This document shows positions 14,516 through 20,288 of a stretch of DNA of 20,288 bases, one piece after another. Under the pieces are notes generated by a model that was not told where the DNA came from, made no database searches, and saw only the letters and a program-made list of their open reading frames with translations. Position 1 is the first letter of the stretch; every line of letters begins with the position of its first letter. Where the stretch lies: contig SLCJ01000107.1 of assembly GCA_007125835.1 (NCBI GenBank), positions 1 to 20,288 of the forward strand. Direction: 5' to 3'. The stretch comes from Verrucomicrobiales bacterium (GTDB lineage: Bacteria > Verrucomicrobiota > Verrucomicrobiia > Verrucomicrobiales > SLCJ01). The translations under genes and the position numbers were made by a program.

Positions 14516-14537
14516 CGAAACACCGCCCCACCGCCCC

Positions 14538-15602
14538 TCACTCCGGCACCACGCGTGCGCCGTTTTCCTTGGCGCTGCGGTAGATGGCCTGGATGACGGA
14601 GACGGCGCGGCGCGCCTCGGCACCGGAAACCGAGGGTTCCACGCCTTGGCGGATGCTTTCGATCACGTCGCGGAAATTGCGGATGTGGCCATCGTAGTTG
14701 ATTGCGCTGGGGTCGTTCGCACCGAGGCCGCGCGCATCGCTGCCGAGCATCAGCTTCGCCTTCACCCCCTCATCCTGGGGGTCTTCATTCTTGAAGTCCC
14801 AAACCCGGAATGCCTCGTCGGCCAGAAAAGCCGAGCCCTCGGTTCCGCAAATTTGCACTTCCGCCGGGTGACCGGTCGAGGACCAGCATGCGGTGGAGCC
14901 GTGGATCACGCCCAGCGCCCCATTGCGGAAGGCGACCAGCGCGGTCGCCGTGTCCTCTACCTCGATGCGCTCGTGTGCAAGGCAAGCAGTATGGGCCTGC
15001 ACCCACTCCACATCGCCACACACATGAAGCAACTGGTCGATGGTGTGGATGGATTGGTTCATCAAGGCTCCTCCGCCATCCAATTCCCAGGTGCCGCGCC
15101 AGGCTCCGGAATCATAGTAAGCTTGGTCGCGCCACCATTTCACCGAGGCTTCGACCAGGGTGATCATGCCGAAGCGCCCGGCGTCTGCAGCCTTTTTCAA
15201 AGCCTGCACGGCAGGATGGAAGCGGCGGTTGAAAATTCCGGAGACCGTGACCCCTTTCGCTTCCGCTGCCGCGAGCATCCTGTCGATTTTCTCCGTGGTC
15301 ACCTCGAGCGGCTTCTCGCAAATCACGTGTTTGCCTGCATCGATGGCAGACAAGGCCGGATCCATGTGCGCGCCCGAGGGCGTGCACACATTCACGATAT
15401 TCAATTCAGGGTCCCCCAAAAACTCCTCCAGGCTCGAGCAAGCGCGTGCACCAAACTCAGCCGCCAGCTTCTCCGCGCGCTCGGGCACCGCGTCATACAC
15501 CGAGTGCAACCGTGCCTCCTCCATTGCCGAGAGTGCCTGCGCGTGAAAGCGGGCAATCATACCCGCACCAACGATTCCAAAGTTTACCGGTGTGTTCATC
15601 AT
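14538..15602 (-). CDS. Gfo/Idh/MocA-family NAD(P)-dependent oxidoreductase
   Basis: A 354-residue dehydrogenase of the Gfo/Idh/MocA family. The Rossmann domain opens with FGIVGAGMIARFHAQAL (8-24). The NVCTPSGAHMDPALSAIDAG segment (71-90) leads to the catalytic-loop motif CEKPLE with Lys97 (95-100). The C-terminal alpha/beta domain carries GGGALMNQSIHTIDQLLHVC (176-195), with H186 in the usual general-acid/base position. Relatives oxidise sugars, inositols or sugar derivatives; the exact substrate is not readable. No signal peptide or Tat motif is present, so it is cytoplasmic. The ATG overlaps the stop of the MBL gene by four bases (ATGA), so translation is probably coupled. It is the last gene of the pdxA unit, and a heptamer array follows its stop. 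Confidence 0.93.
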   Translation of the reverse strand: MMNTPVNFGIVGAGMIARFHAQALSAMEEARLHSVYDAVPERAEKLAAEFGARACSSLEEFLGDPELNIVNVCTPSGAHMDPALSAIDAGKHVICEKPLEVTTEKIDRMLAAAEAKGVTVSGIFNRRFHPAVQALKKAADAGRFGMITLVEASVKWWRDQAYYDSGAWRGTWELDGGGALMNQSIHTIDQLLHVCGDVEWVQAHTACLAHERIEVEDTATALVAFRNGALGVIHGSTACWSSTGHPAEVQICGTEGSAFLADEAFRVWDFKNEDPQDEGVKAKLMLGSDARGLGANDPSAINYDGHIRNFRDVIESIRQGVEPSVSGAEARRAVSVIQAIYRSAKENGARVVPE

Positions 15603-16450
15603 TGTCTGCCGACTAAAAACGGATTTCCAGAGATTTCAAGGGAAAGCGTCGTCGGGGGTCCGTGACCTGGAAGAATCAGCGTTTCGCCGGGAAGCGGCAG
15701 GACTCTCTCTGCCAACGCAGCCAAGGCGGCGGCGTAGCTGAAACGCGGGCCACCGATCGACCCCGCAAACAAGGCATCGCCCGAAACACATACCGGCGGC
15801 GAAACACCGGCCAGGAAAAACGACGTGGACCCCACCGTGTGCCCAGGCGTCGCCAGACACCGGACGGTGGTCGATCCGACCGCCACATCCACGTCATCCC
15901 CCTCCGGCAGCGCGCTCGCACCGACCACAGCGTCCTTCGCCGGCGCAAACACGGGCACCTCGGGAAAGGCCTCGCGAAGATCCGCAAGGCCGAGAATGTG
16001 ATCGGCGTGGTTGTGCGTGAAAAAGACGGCCGCGAGACCCGCGCCGCCGGCGACCATCGACCGCACCTTGTCGACGAGCGCGGCCCCATCCACGCCGGTG
16101 TCGAACACCAACACCCCGCCGCCCCCCGGCGGAGCCACCACCCAGGCATTCACCTCCATGCCGCCGTGCCGCGAAACCACACAACCCACCCACGGCGGCA
16201 AATCCACTTCGGGACAATGACGTCCCCGGGCAATACCAACCAGCGCCCCGGCATCCAAGCCCAGTGCCTCCGCCGCCGCACGCAGAAATCCGTCCGCCAC
16301 CCTCCCGGGCTCGTCCGCCTCCAATGCCTCCAGGGCCGACGCCACCTCGTCCTTCGCCACGCCCAGCCGCTCCGCCAGCCCGGCGCAGCCGAGACCCGTC
16401 CCCACCGCCGCCTTGCCCAGGATATCCCCAGCATTGTCCTCCAAGCCCAT
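15599..16450 (-). CDS. MBL-fold metallo-hydrolase with N-terminal helical domain
   Basis: A 283-residue protein in two parts. Residues about 10-80 form an Ala/Leu-rich helical domain whose pattern (LAERLGVAKDEVASALEAL, then FLRAAAEALGLDAGALVGIA) recalls an Xre-type helix-turn-helix, although it is degenerate. Residues 88-270 form a metallo-beta-lactamase domain of the glyoxalase II type: FDTGVDG (116-122), the zinc motif THNHADH (145-151), TPGHTVGST (201-209), SGDALFAGSIG (223-233) and PGHGPPTTL (261-269). All metal ligands are present, so it should be an active hydrolase, perhaps a thioesterase. Its ATG shares one base with the pdxA TAA (TAATG), and its stop overlaps the Gfo/Idh start. Substrate unknown; the link to pyridoxal phosphate synthesis is positional only. 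Confidence 0.9.
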   Translation of the reverse strand: MGLEDNAGDILGKAAVGTGLGCAGLAERLGVAKDEVASALEALEADEPGRVADGFLRAAAEALGLDAGALVGIARGRHCPEVDLPPWVGCVVSRHGGMEVNAWVVAPPGGGGVLVFDTGVDGAALVDKVRSMVAGGAGLAAVFFTHNHADHILGLADLREAFPEVPVFAPAKDAVVGASALPEGDDVDVAVGSTTVRCLATPGHTVGSTSFFLAGVSPPVCVSGDALFAGSIGGPRFSYAAALAALAERVLPLPGETLILPGHGPPTTLSLEISGNPFLVGRQ

Positions 16451-17385
16451 TAGAATGTTTTCTGGCTGGGTTTGCAGACAAGTTGCGAGGCGAGACGAAT
16501 CGCCGAAATCATGCTGTCGGGCCGCGCAATGCCACGGCCGGCAATTTCAAAGGCGGTGCCATGATCAGGGCTGGTGCGCACAAAGGGCAAACCCAGCGTC
16601 ACATTCACACCCTCACGGAAATCAATCATTTTTAACGGAATCAACCCCTGATCGTGATACATGCACACGACGCCGTGGTAGTCCCTCCGGCAAGCCTGGT
16701 AAAAAAGTGTGTCCGCAGGCACGGGCCCGGTAAAGGACCCCGAAAACTCATCGTTCAACTGCTCGACCGCTGGCCCGATCACCTCCTGCTCCTCTGTCCC
16801 CAGACGCCCATCCTCGCCGGCGTGGGGGTTGAGCCCCGCCACCGCCAGGCGCGGGTGCGCATGCCCGCGAGCGCGACAGAAATCATACAGCAAACGCCCC
16901 GTACGAACGATCCCCTCCTTCGTGACTCGTCCGGGCACCTCGCGCAGGGGCACGTGGATGGTGACCAATGCCACCGTGAGATGCGGGCCGGTGAGGCACA
17001 TGGTAAAGTCCAACGTTTCAAAGGTCCGGGCGAAAAACTCTGTCTGCCCCGGAAAATCAAAACCCACGTCATACATCAACGCCTTGCTCACGGGGCCCGT
17101 CACCACACCTTGGATGTCACCCCGGCGAATCAACGCCACCGCCTCCTCCAGGGCCTCCATCGCCCGCATCGCCGACTCCTTGCCCGGCTCGCCGACACGG
17201 ATTCCCTCCGAATTGCCAATCACCCGGTAACGGGCCGTCGTCGGCAGTAATCCCGAATTGAGGGCCTCGACAATGATTTCCGGCCCCACGCCGGCGGGAT
17301 CGCCGATGGTGAGCCCAAGGACGGGCCGGACGTCGGTCGATGCTTCGGTCAAGCCAATGGATGAAGGAGATGCTTCCATACCCAT
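16450..17385 (-). CDS. pdxA: 4-hydroxythreonine-4-phosphate dehydrogenase PdxA (compact form)
   Basis: A 311-residue PdxA, the NAD-dependent enzyme that oxidises 4-phosphohydroxy-L-threonine in DXP-dependent pyridoxal phosphate synthesis. Signatures: GLTIGDPAGVGPEI (24-37), VVTGPVSKALM (94-104), GQTEFFA (113-119), metal-ligand histidines H144 (VTIHVPLRE), H188 (AGLNPHAGED) and H275 (RTSPDHGTAFE), and CMYHDQGLIPLKM (241-253). The segment between GDPAG and the first metal His is about 38 residues shorter than in E. coli PdxA; the part after strand YRVIG is missing. The catalytic residues are intact. PdxJ is not in the window. The start may be ATG at 17385 or at 17379. It heads the pdxA-MBL-Gfo/Idh unit and is divergent from the pseudopilin-like gene. 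Confidence 0.96.
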   Translation of the reverse strand: MGMEASPSSIGLTEASTDVRPVLGLTIGDPAGVGPEIIVEALNSGLLPTTARYRVIGNSEGIRVGEPGKESAMRAMEALEEAVALIRRGDIQGVVTGPVSKALMYDVGFDFPGQTEFFARTFETLDFTMCLTGPHLTVALVTIHVPLREVPGRVTKEGIVRTGRLLYDFCRARGHAHPRLAVAGLNPHAGEDGRLGTEEQEVIGPAVEQLNDEFSGSFTGPVPADTLFYQACRRDYHGVVCMYHDQGLIPLKMIDFREGVNVTLGLPFVRTSPDHGTAFEIAGRGIARPDSMISAIRLASQLVCKPSQKTF

Positions 17386-17506
17386 CGTTTACCACAATTC
17401 GCTCCCCACTCCAAGGGAAAGCAGGAGCCAACCCGAAAATTAAAAATGTGTGGGTCTGGGTAGCTATCTGCTTTCTCATGCGCTGATTCGCTTCGCGGGA
17501 AGGCGA

Positions 17507-17574
17507 CCAATGATCGCCTCCACGGGGTTGTGCTCGCACGCTACCGCGCTCAAGGTGGGCTTTGAGGCGATTGG
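17507..17574. repeat. Long inverted repeat in the pdxA / pseudopilin-like intergenic region
   Basis: CCAATGATCGCCTC (17507-17520) and GAGGCGATTGG (17564-17574) are inverted repeats that pair over 11 positions with a 3-base bulge, around a 43-base loop. The loop holds a smaller GTGC/GCAC element near 17530. The 271-base divergent gap (17386-17656) is otherwise unremarkable. It could be a structured leader of the plus-strand operon or an extragenic repeat element. No T-tract follows, so it is not a standard terminator. Confidence 0.5.
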
Positions 17575-17656
17575 AAGTGCAAGAGGGGCGAAAGATCCAA
17601 GGGGATGGAGTGACGATCGCCGCTTGCTCTGCCGCCTTCCCGGCGTATCAATCCCG

Positions 17657-18163
17657 ATGTCTGTGAATCGCACCGGATGTCTGGTTGCCGTGGTGGTGGT
17701 GGCAGCGGCCATGTTCACCGCCGCCCTCTATCTCTATTTCTTCACCTATCCCAAGCTCAAGGACTTGGCCGCCTCCAATCTGGCCTTCGAACTGGACCGA
17801 CGCATCGAAGCATTCCACCTTGAATTCAGAGAGTGGCCCAAGGGCGACGAAACCGACATCCTCCTCCAACTCCAAGGCGACAACCCGGGAAATCTCGTTT
17901 TCGTCACGCCCGATTTCCCCATCGAACGCAACCGCATCGTCGACGCCTGGGGCAACCCCGTCTTCTTCCAACCAGATGCAGAAGGACGCCCCTGGGCCAT
18001 CTCCCCCGGACGCAGCGGCAAGCCCGGCACAAAAGATGACATCGACCGCACCGTCGCCGCAGAAAAGGCACACACCGTTTTTCCCGACGGCACACCTCCT
18101 TTCACCCCGATCCCGGCGGAAAATGTCCCGAGAGTCGACGGCCCCGCCACCACCACTCCCTGA
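17657..18163 (+). CDS. Membrane-anchored protein with pseudopilin (GspG)-like C-terminal domain
   Basis: A 168-residue protein. I chose the ATG at 17657, which opens MSVNRTG and a membrane helix (about 8-29, CLVAVVVVAAAMFTAALYLY). The frame extends upstream to 17450, but that part crosses the inverted repeat and has no conserved character. After the helix come an amphipathic segment (LAASNLAFELDRRIEAFHLE) and a C-terminal block, VDAWGNPVFF ... ISPGRSGKPGTKDDID (95-130). That block mirrors the DPWGNPY...SxGxDGxxGTxDDI calcium-loop signature of type II secretion major pseudopilins. The prepilin cleavage motif (G followed by FTLIE) is absent, so it is not a normal pseudopilin; it may be an anchored relative. 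It precedes thyA by 42 bases and probably shares its transcript. Confidence 0.72.
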   Translation: MSVNRTGCLVAVVVVAAAMFTAALYLYFFTYPKLKDLAASNLAFELDRRIEAFHLEFREWPKGDETDILLQLQGDNPGNLVFVTPDFPIERNRIVDAWGNPVFFQPDAEGRPWAISPGRSGKPGTKDDIDRTVAAEKAHTVFPDGTPPFTPIPAENVPRVDGPATTTP

Positions 18164-18205
18164 CCGCAGGTTCCCAAACCGTAGGCCACCGCTCCCTCCC
18201 GCCCC

Positions 18206-19000
18206 ATGAAACCCTACCTCGATCTGCTCCGCCAGGTGCTCGAACACGGCACCCCGAAAACCGACCGCACGGGCACAGGCACGCTCTCGCTCTTCGGAGC
18301 CCAAACCCGCTACCCCCTCGCCGAAGGGTTCCCCCTCGTCACCACCAAAAAACTCCACCTGCGCTCGATCATCCACGAATTGCTGTGGTTCCTGCGCGGC
18401 GACACCAACACCCGCTACCTGCGCGACAACGGCGTCACCATCTGGGACGAATGGGCCGATGCCGACGGCAATCTCGGCCCCGTCTATGGCCGCCAATGGC
18501 GGTCGTGGCCGCAGCCCGACGGCAAAACCATCGACCAGATTGCCGAGGTCATTCACCAAATCCGCACCACCCCCGACTCCCGCCGCCTCGTAGTCAGCGC
18601 CTGGAATGTCGGCGAGGTGCCGCACATGGCACTCCCCCCCTGCCACCTTCTTTTCCAATTCTACGCCGCCGAGGGACGACTCTCCTGCCAGCTCTACCAG
18701 CGCTCTGCCGACCTGTTCCTCGGCGTTCCTTTCAACATCGCCTCCTACTCCCTGCTTACCCACATGATCGCGCAGGTCACCAAGCTCGAGCCCGGCGACT
18801 TCGTCCACACCTTCGGCGACGTCCACCTCTACACCAACCACCTCGAACAAGCCCGCCTCCAACTCTCACGCGACCCACGCCCCCTGCCACGCCTCGTGCT
18901 CAACCCAGAGGTCACCCACATCGATTCCTTCCGCTTCGAGGATATCTCCATCGAGGATTACCACCCCCATCCCGCCATAAAGGCGCCCGTCGCCGTATGA
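18206..19000 (+). CDS. thyA: Thymidylate synthase ThyA
   Basis: A 264-residue ThyA, the same length as the E. coli enzyme. It methylates dUMP to dTMP using 5,10-methylene-tetrahydrofolate and releases dihydrofolate. Visible signatures: DRTGTGTLSLFG (20-31) with the phosphate-binding Arg21, FPLVTTKKLHLRSIIHELLW (42-61), IWDEWAD, GPVYGRQWR (91-99), the catalytic cysteine C146 in ALPPCHLLFQF, QRSADLFLGVPFNIASY and HLYTNHLEQ. It is cytoplasmic. Its TGA overlaps the folA ATG by four bases, so the two products of the dTMP cycle are probably made together. The leader CTCCCTCCCGCCCC is strongly pyrimidine-rich, with no Shine-Dalgarno. Confidence 0.98.
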   Translation: MKPYLDLLRQVLEHGTPKTDRTGTGTLSLFGAQTRYPLAEGFPLVTTKKLHLRSIIHELLWFLRGDTNTRYLRDNGVTIWDEWADADGNLGPVYGRQWRSWPQPDGKTIDQIAEVIHQIRTTPDSRRLVVSAWNVGEVPHMALPPCHLLFQFYAAEGRLSCQLYQRSADLFLGVPFNIASYSLLTHMIAQVTKLEPGDFVHTFGDVHLYTNHLEQARLQLSRDPRPLPRLVLNPEVTHIDSFRFEDISIEDYHPHPAIKAPVAV

Positions 19001-19509
19001 GTAGCCAACCCACGCTCACCGCCATCGCCGCCCTCGACCCCGATCGCATCATCGGACGCGATGGCACGCTGCCCTGGCACCTGCCCGAGGATCTGCGCCT
19101 TTTCAAATCAATCACCATGGGAGCCACTCTCGTCATGGGCCGCAAAACCTGGGACTCCCTGCCCCGCAAGCCCCTCCCCGGACGCCCCCACATCGTTCTC
19201 AGCCGAACGCTCGAAAACACCCCCGAGGGCGTCGATGTCGTCCGCTCCGCCGAGGATCTCTCAGCCCGAATCGCCCGCTCGCCCGGCCCGGTATTCCTCA
19301 TCGGCGGCGAAGCCCTCTACCGCCTCCTCCTGCCACGCTGCCATTCCCTCATTCTCACCCATGTGTTCGCGCGCCACCCAGGCGACGCCCGATTCCCGGA
19401 ATTCGAACACGCCTTCGAGCCCGTCGAAACCCTCGCCGAGACCGCCGACTTTCGCACCCTTCGTTACCAGCCCGCCACACCGCCGGCCGGAAAAAACTCC
19501 ACGCCATGA
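18997..19509 (+). CDS. folA: Dihydrofolate reductase
   Basis: A 170-residue DHFR that regenerates tetrahydrofolate from the dihydrofolate made by ThyA, using NADPH. Signatures: IIGRDGTLPWHLPEDLRLFK (18-37) with the catalytic acid at D32, the NADPH-binding VMGRKTWDSLP (46-56), PGRPHIVLSR (61-70) and IGGEALYRLLLP (102-113). Length is normal. The ATG at 18997 lies inside the thyA stop (ATGA); the open frame extends far upstream in the same phase, but that part is antiparallel coding noise within thyA. Its own TGA overlaps the ATG of the next gene in the same way. The thyA-folA pairing is a common arrangement in bacteria. Confidence 0.97.
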   Translation: MSSQPTLTAIAALDPDRIIGRDGTLPWHLPEDLRLFKSITMGATLVMGRKTWDSLPRKPLPGRPHIVLSRTLENTPEGVDVVRSAEDLSARIARSPGPVFLIGGEALYRLLLPRCHSLILTHVFARHPGDARFPEFEHAFEPVETLAETADFRTLRYQPATPPAGKNSTP

Positions 19510-20000
19510 CCCGACGGCACCGGCTCCAAGACCAGGAAATCGACCCGGAGGCCATCAATGCCGTGCACCAGGTCTACCGCGATCTGGAGCAAATCCCCAT
19601 CCAGCGCCACTGCACCGGCCGCGCGGATTGCTGCCGCTTCGCCCTCACCGGCCAAACCCCCTTCCTCACCCGAGGCGAAGCCTTCATCGCACACGCAGCC
19701 TGGCGCAAAGCCGGCGGCGGCCCCCTACCCCCCTCCGATGCCCAAGGCTCATGCCCCTTCCTCCGCCAAGGCCGCTGCCGCATCCACCAAGACCGCCCCT
19801 TCGCCTGCCGCACCCATTTCTGCTCCGCCGCCGGCGGCCCCCACCCCAGAAAATCCGTCCGCCACCTCATCCAACAGCTCGAACACATCGACTCCCTCCT
19901 CGGTGGTTCCGGAAGCGAAAACATTTACACTGCAATTCAACGCTTTTCGCGGAAAAACAAATTGATCGGCAGGGCTGATTCCCGGCGCCGCAAAAAATAG
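19506..20000 (+). CDS. YkgJ-family cysteine cluster protein
   Basis: A 164-residue small protein of the YkgJ/UPF0153 type, thought to bind zinc or an iron-sulfur cluster through conserved cysteines. Visible pattern: C36-x5-C42-C43 (HCTGRADCCRF), then C83 (GSCPFL), C91-x2-H (GRCRIHQDRPFACR), C101 and C106 (THFC). The RPFACR element is diagnostic for the family. The last 30 residues are basic (RFSRKNK ... RRRKK) and could bind nucleic acid. No signal or membrane segment is visible. Its ATG overlaps the folA stop by four bases, completing a thyA-folA-ykgJ-like chain. The biochemical role of the family is not settled, and the position alone does not prove a folate link. Confidence 0.88.
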   Translation: MTRRHRLQDQEIDPEAINAVHQVYRDLEQIPIQRHCTGRADCCRFALTGQTPFLTRGEAFIAHAAWRKAGGGPLPPSDAQGSCPFLRQGRCRIHQDRPFACRTHFCSAAGGPHPRKSVRHLIQQLEHIDSLLGGSGSENIYTAIQRFSRKNKLIGRADSRRRKK

Positions 20001-20033
20001 AATGAACGAGCCACCGCGAGCCTGCCTATACAC

Positions 20034-20068
20034 TTTTTCGCTGCTTGGGCAAATAAGTCAGCGAAGGA
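20034..20068 (+). terminator. Hairpin at the 3' end of the thyA operon
   Basis: TTTTTCGCTG (20034-20043) and CAGCGAAGGA (20059-20068) pair over 10 positions in RNA, with two G-U wobbles, around a 15-base loop. It starts 34 bases after the last stop codon (20000). No U-tract follows on the plus strand, so it may be an mRNA 3'-end stabiliser or a processing signal rather than a classical intrinsic terminator. Confidence 0.4.
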
Positions 20069-20126
20069 AGCCATCACTCGTCAATCATCCCCTTCGACCT
20101 TCCACCACCCCGGCACACAACCCACC

Positions 20127-20175
20127 AACACGGAAAAACCATCGCTCTGCGCCCCTGTGCGGGGCTACCCGTGTT
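20127..20175. repeat. Nested inverted repeats in the terminal intergenic region
   Basis: The outer arms AACACGG (20127-20133) and CCGTGTT (20169-20175) enclose an inner hairpin GCCCC-TGTGC-GGGGC (20151-20165). The region after 20000 has no open frame of note; its last 70 bases are AT-rich and could hold the promoter of a gene beyond the window. The nested stems could be a small structured RNA or an extragenic repeat. No T-tract is adjacent. Confidence 0.45.
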
Positions 20176-20288
20176 CGCCGCCTGCGAGCGAGCGCACCCC
20201 ACAAGCAATTGGCCCTAAATAAATCTCGCAAAGCACTGCTAAACAATAATCCTTGCGACTTTTTCCTTATTTCGCCATTTTGCGCATC

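Larger units (their letters stand above)
14079..14537. other. Long intergenic region upstream of amt
   Basis: This gene-free stretch separates the sigma-54 promoter of amt from the Gfo/Idh gene stop. It holds a pair of 20-base direct repeats (14266-14285 and 14342-14361), an ACCCTT/AAGGGT inverted repeat overlapping the second copy, a CCCCGGG palindrome near 14313, and a heptamer tandem repeat at 14481-14515. No convincing small gene is present: the open frames here are short, off-composition and lack conserved character. No clear intrinsic terminator for the Gfo/Idh transcript is visible. Confidence 0.6.

Noticed and set aside
17450..17656. An upstream extension of the pseudopilin-like protein
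   Set aside because: The added 69 residues lack conserved character, cross the bulged inverted repeat, and would bury the membrane anchor in the middle of the protein.
17648..18862. A 404-codon minus-strand open frame opposite the pseudopilin-like gene and thyA
   Set aside because: It is antisense to thyA with its intact catalytic cysteine region; Gly/Val-rich shadow composition.
1..20288. A defence, mobile or CRISPR system
   Set aside because: I looked for spacer-like arrays, integrases, transposases, nucleases and toxin-antitoxin pairs and saw none; the genes are metabolic, transport or envelope genes.

Overview
This is a high-GC (roughly 60-65% by eye) bacterial chromosomal segment, almost fully packed with genes. 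It contains no rRNA, tRNA, CRISPR array or insertion sequence that I can see. The gene set points to a Gram-negative bacterium: an ExbB/ExbD pair, a lipoprotein, exported TPR and Sel1 proteins, and a WaaG-like glycosyltransferase. The style of the proteins, the almost complete lack of Shine-Dalgarno motifs and the pyrimidine-rich leaders would suit a member of Verrucomicrobiota or a related PVC lineage. That placement is an inference from general resemblance; nothing here proves it.

Layout. (1) Positions 1-88, minus strand: the first 29 codons of a truncated gene with a Lys/Thr-rich N-terminus. (2) Positions 356-5802, minus strand: a probable operon read from high to low coordinates, in the order Sel1-repeat exported protein, family 4 glycosyltransferase, ruvB, and a PYROXD2/CrtI-like FAD oxidoreductase. 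(3) Positions 5934-8299, plus strand, divergent from (2): an exported PepSY-like protein with an acidic/proline tail, a stand-alone DR2241-type 4Fe-4S domain protein, and a small lipoprotein. (4) Positions 8490-12327, minus strand: ExbB-like proton channel, ExbD-like partner, and a large exported TPR protein. (5) Positions 12486-13988, minus strand: an ammonium transporter with a cleavable signal and an unusual pre-membrane domain. A consensus-perfect sigma-54 promoter and a leader hairpin precede it, and a strong intrinsic terminator follows it. (6) Positions 14538-17385, minus strand: pdxA, an MBL-fold hydrolase with an added N-terminal helical domain, and a Gfo/Idh/MocA oxidoreductase, all overlapping by 1 or 4 bases. 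(7) Positions 17657-20000, plus strand: a membrane-anchored protein resembling a pseudopilin C-terminal domain, thyA, folA and a YkgJ-type cysteine-cluster protein, the last three chained by ATGA overlaps.

Much of the content is housekeeping: recombination (RuvB), pyridoxal phosphate (PdxA), dTMP and folate (ThyA, FolA), nitrogen uptake (Amt) and energised envelope transport (ExbB/ExbD). I did not find an obvious new defence, mobile or secretion system. The most distinctive signals are the sigma-54 control region of amt, the window-wide absence of Shine-Dalgarno sequences, short-period tandem repeats at the 3' ends of several genes, the ExbB-ExbD-TPR unit without TonB or TolA, and the three-gene PepSY/Fe-S/lipoprotein cluster.
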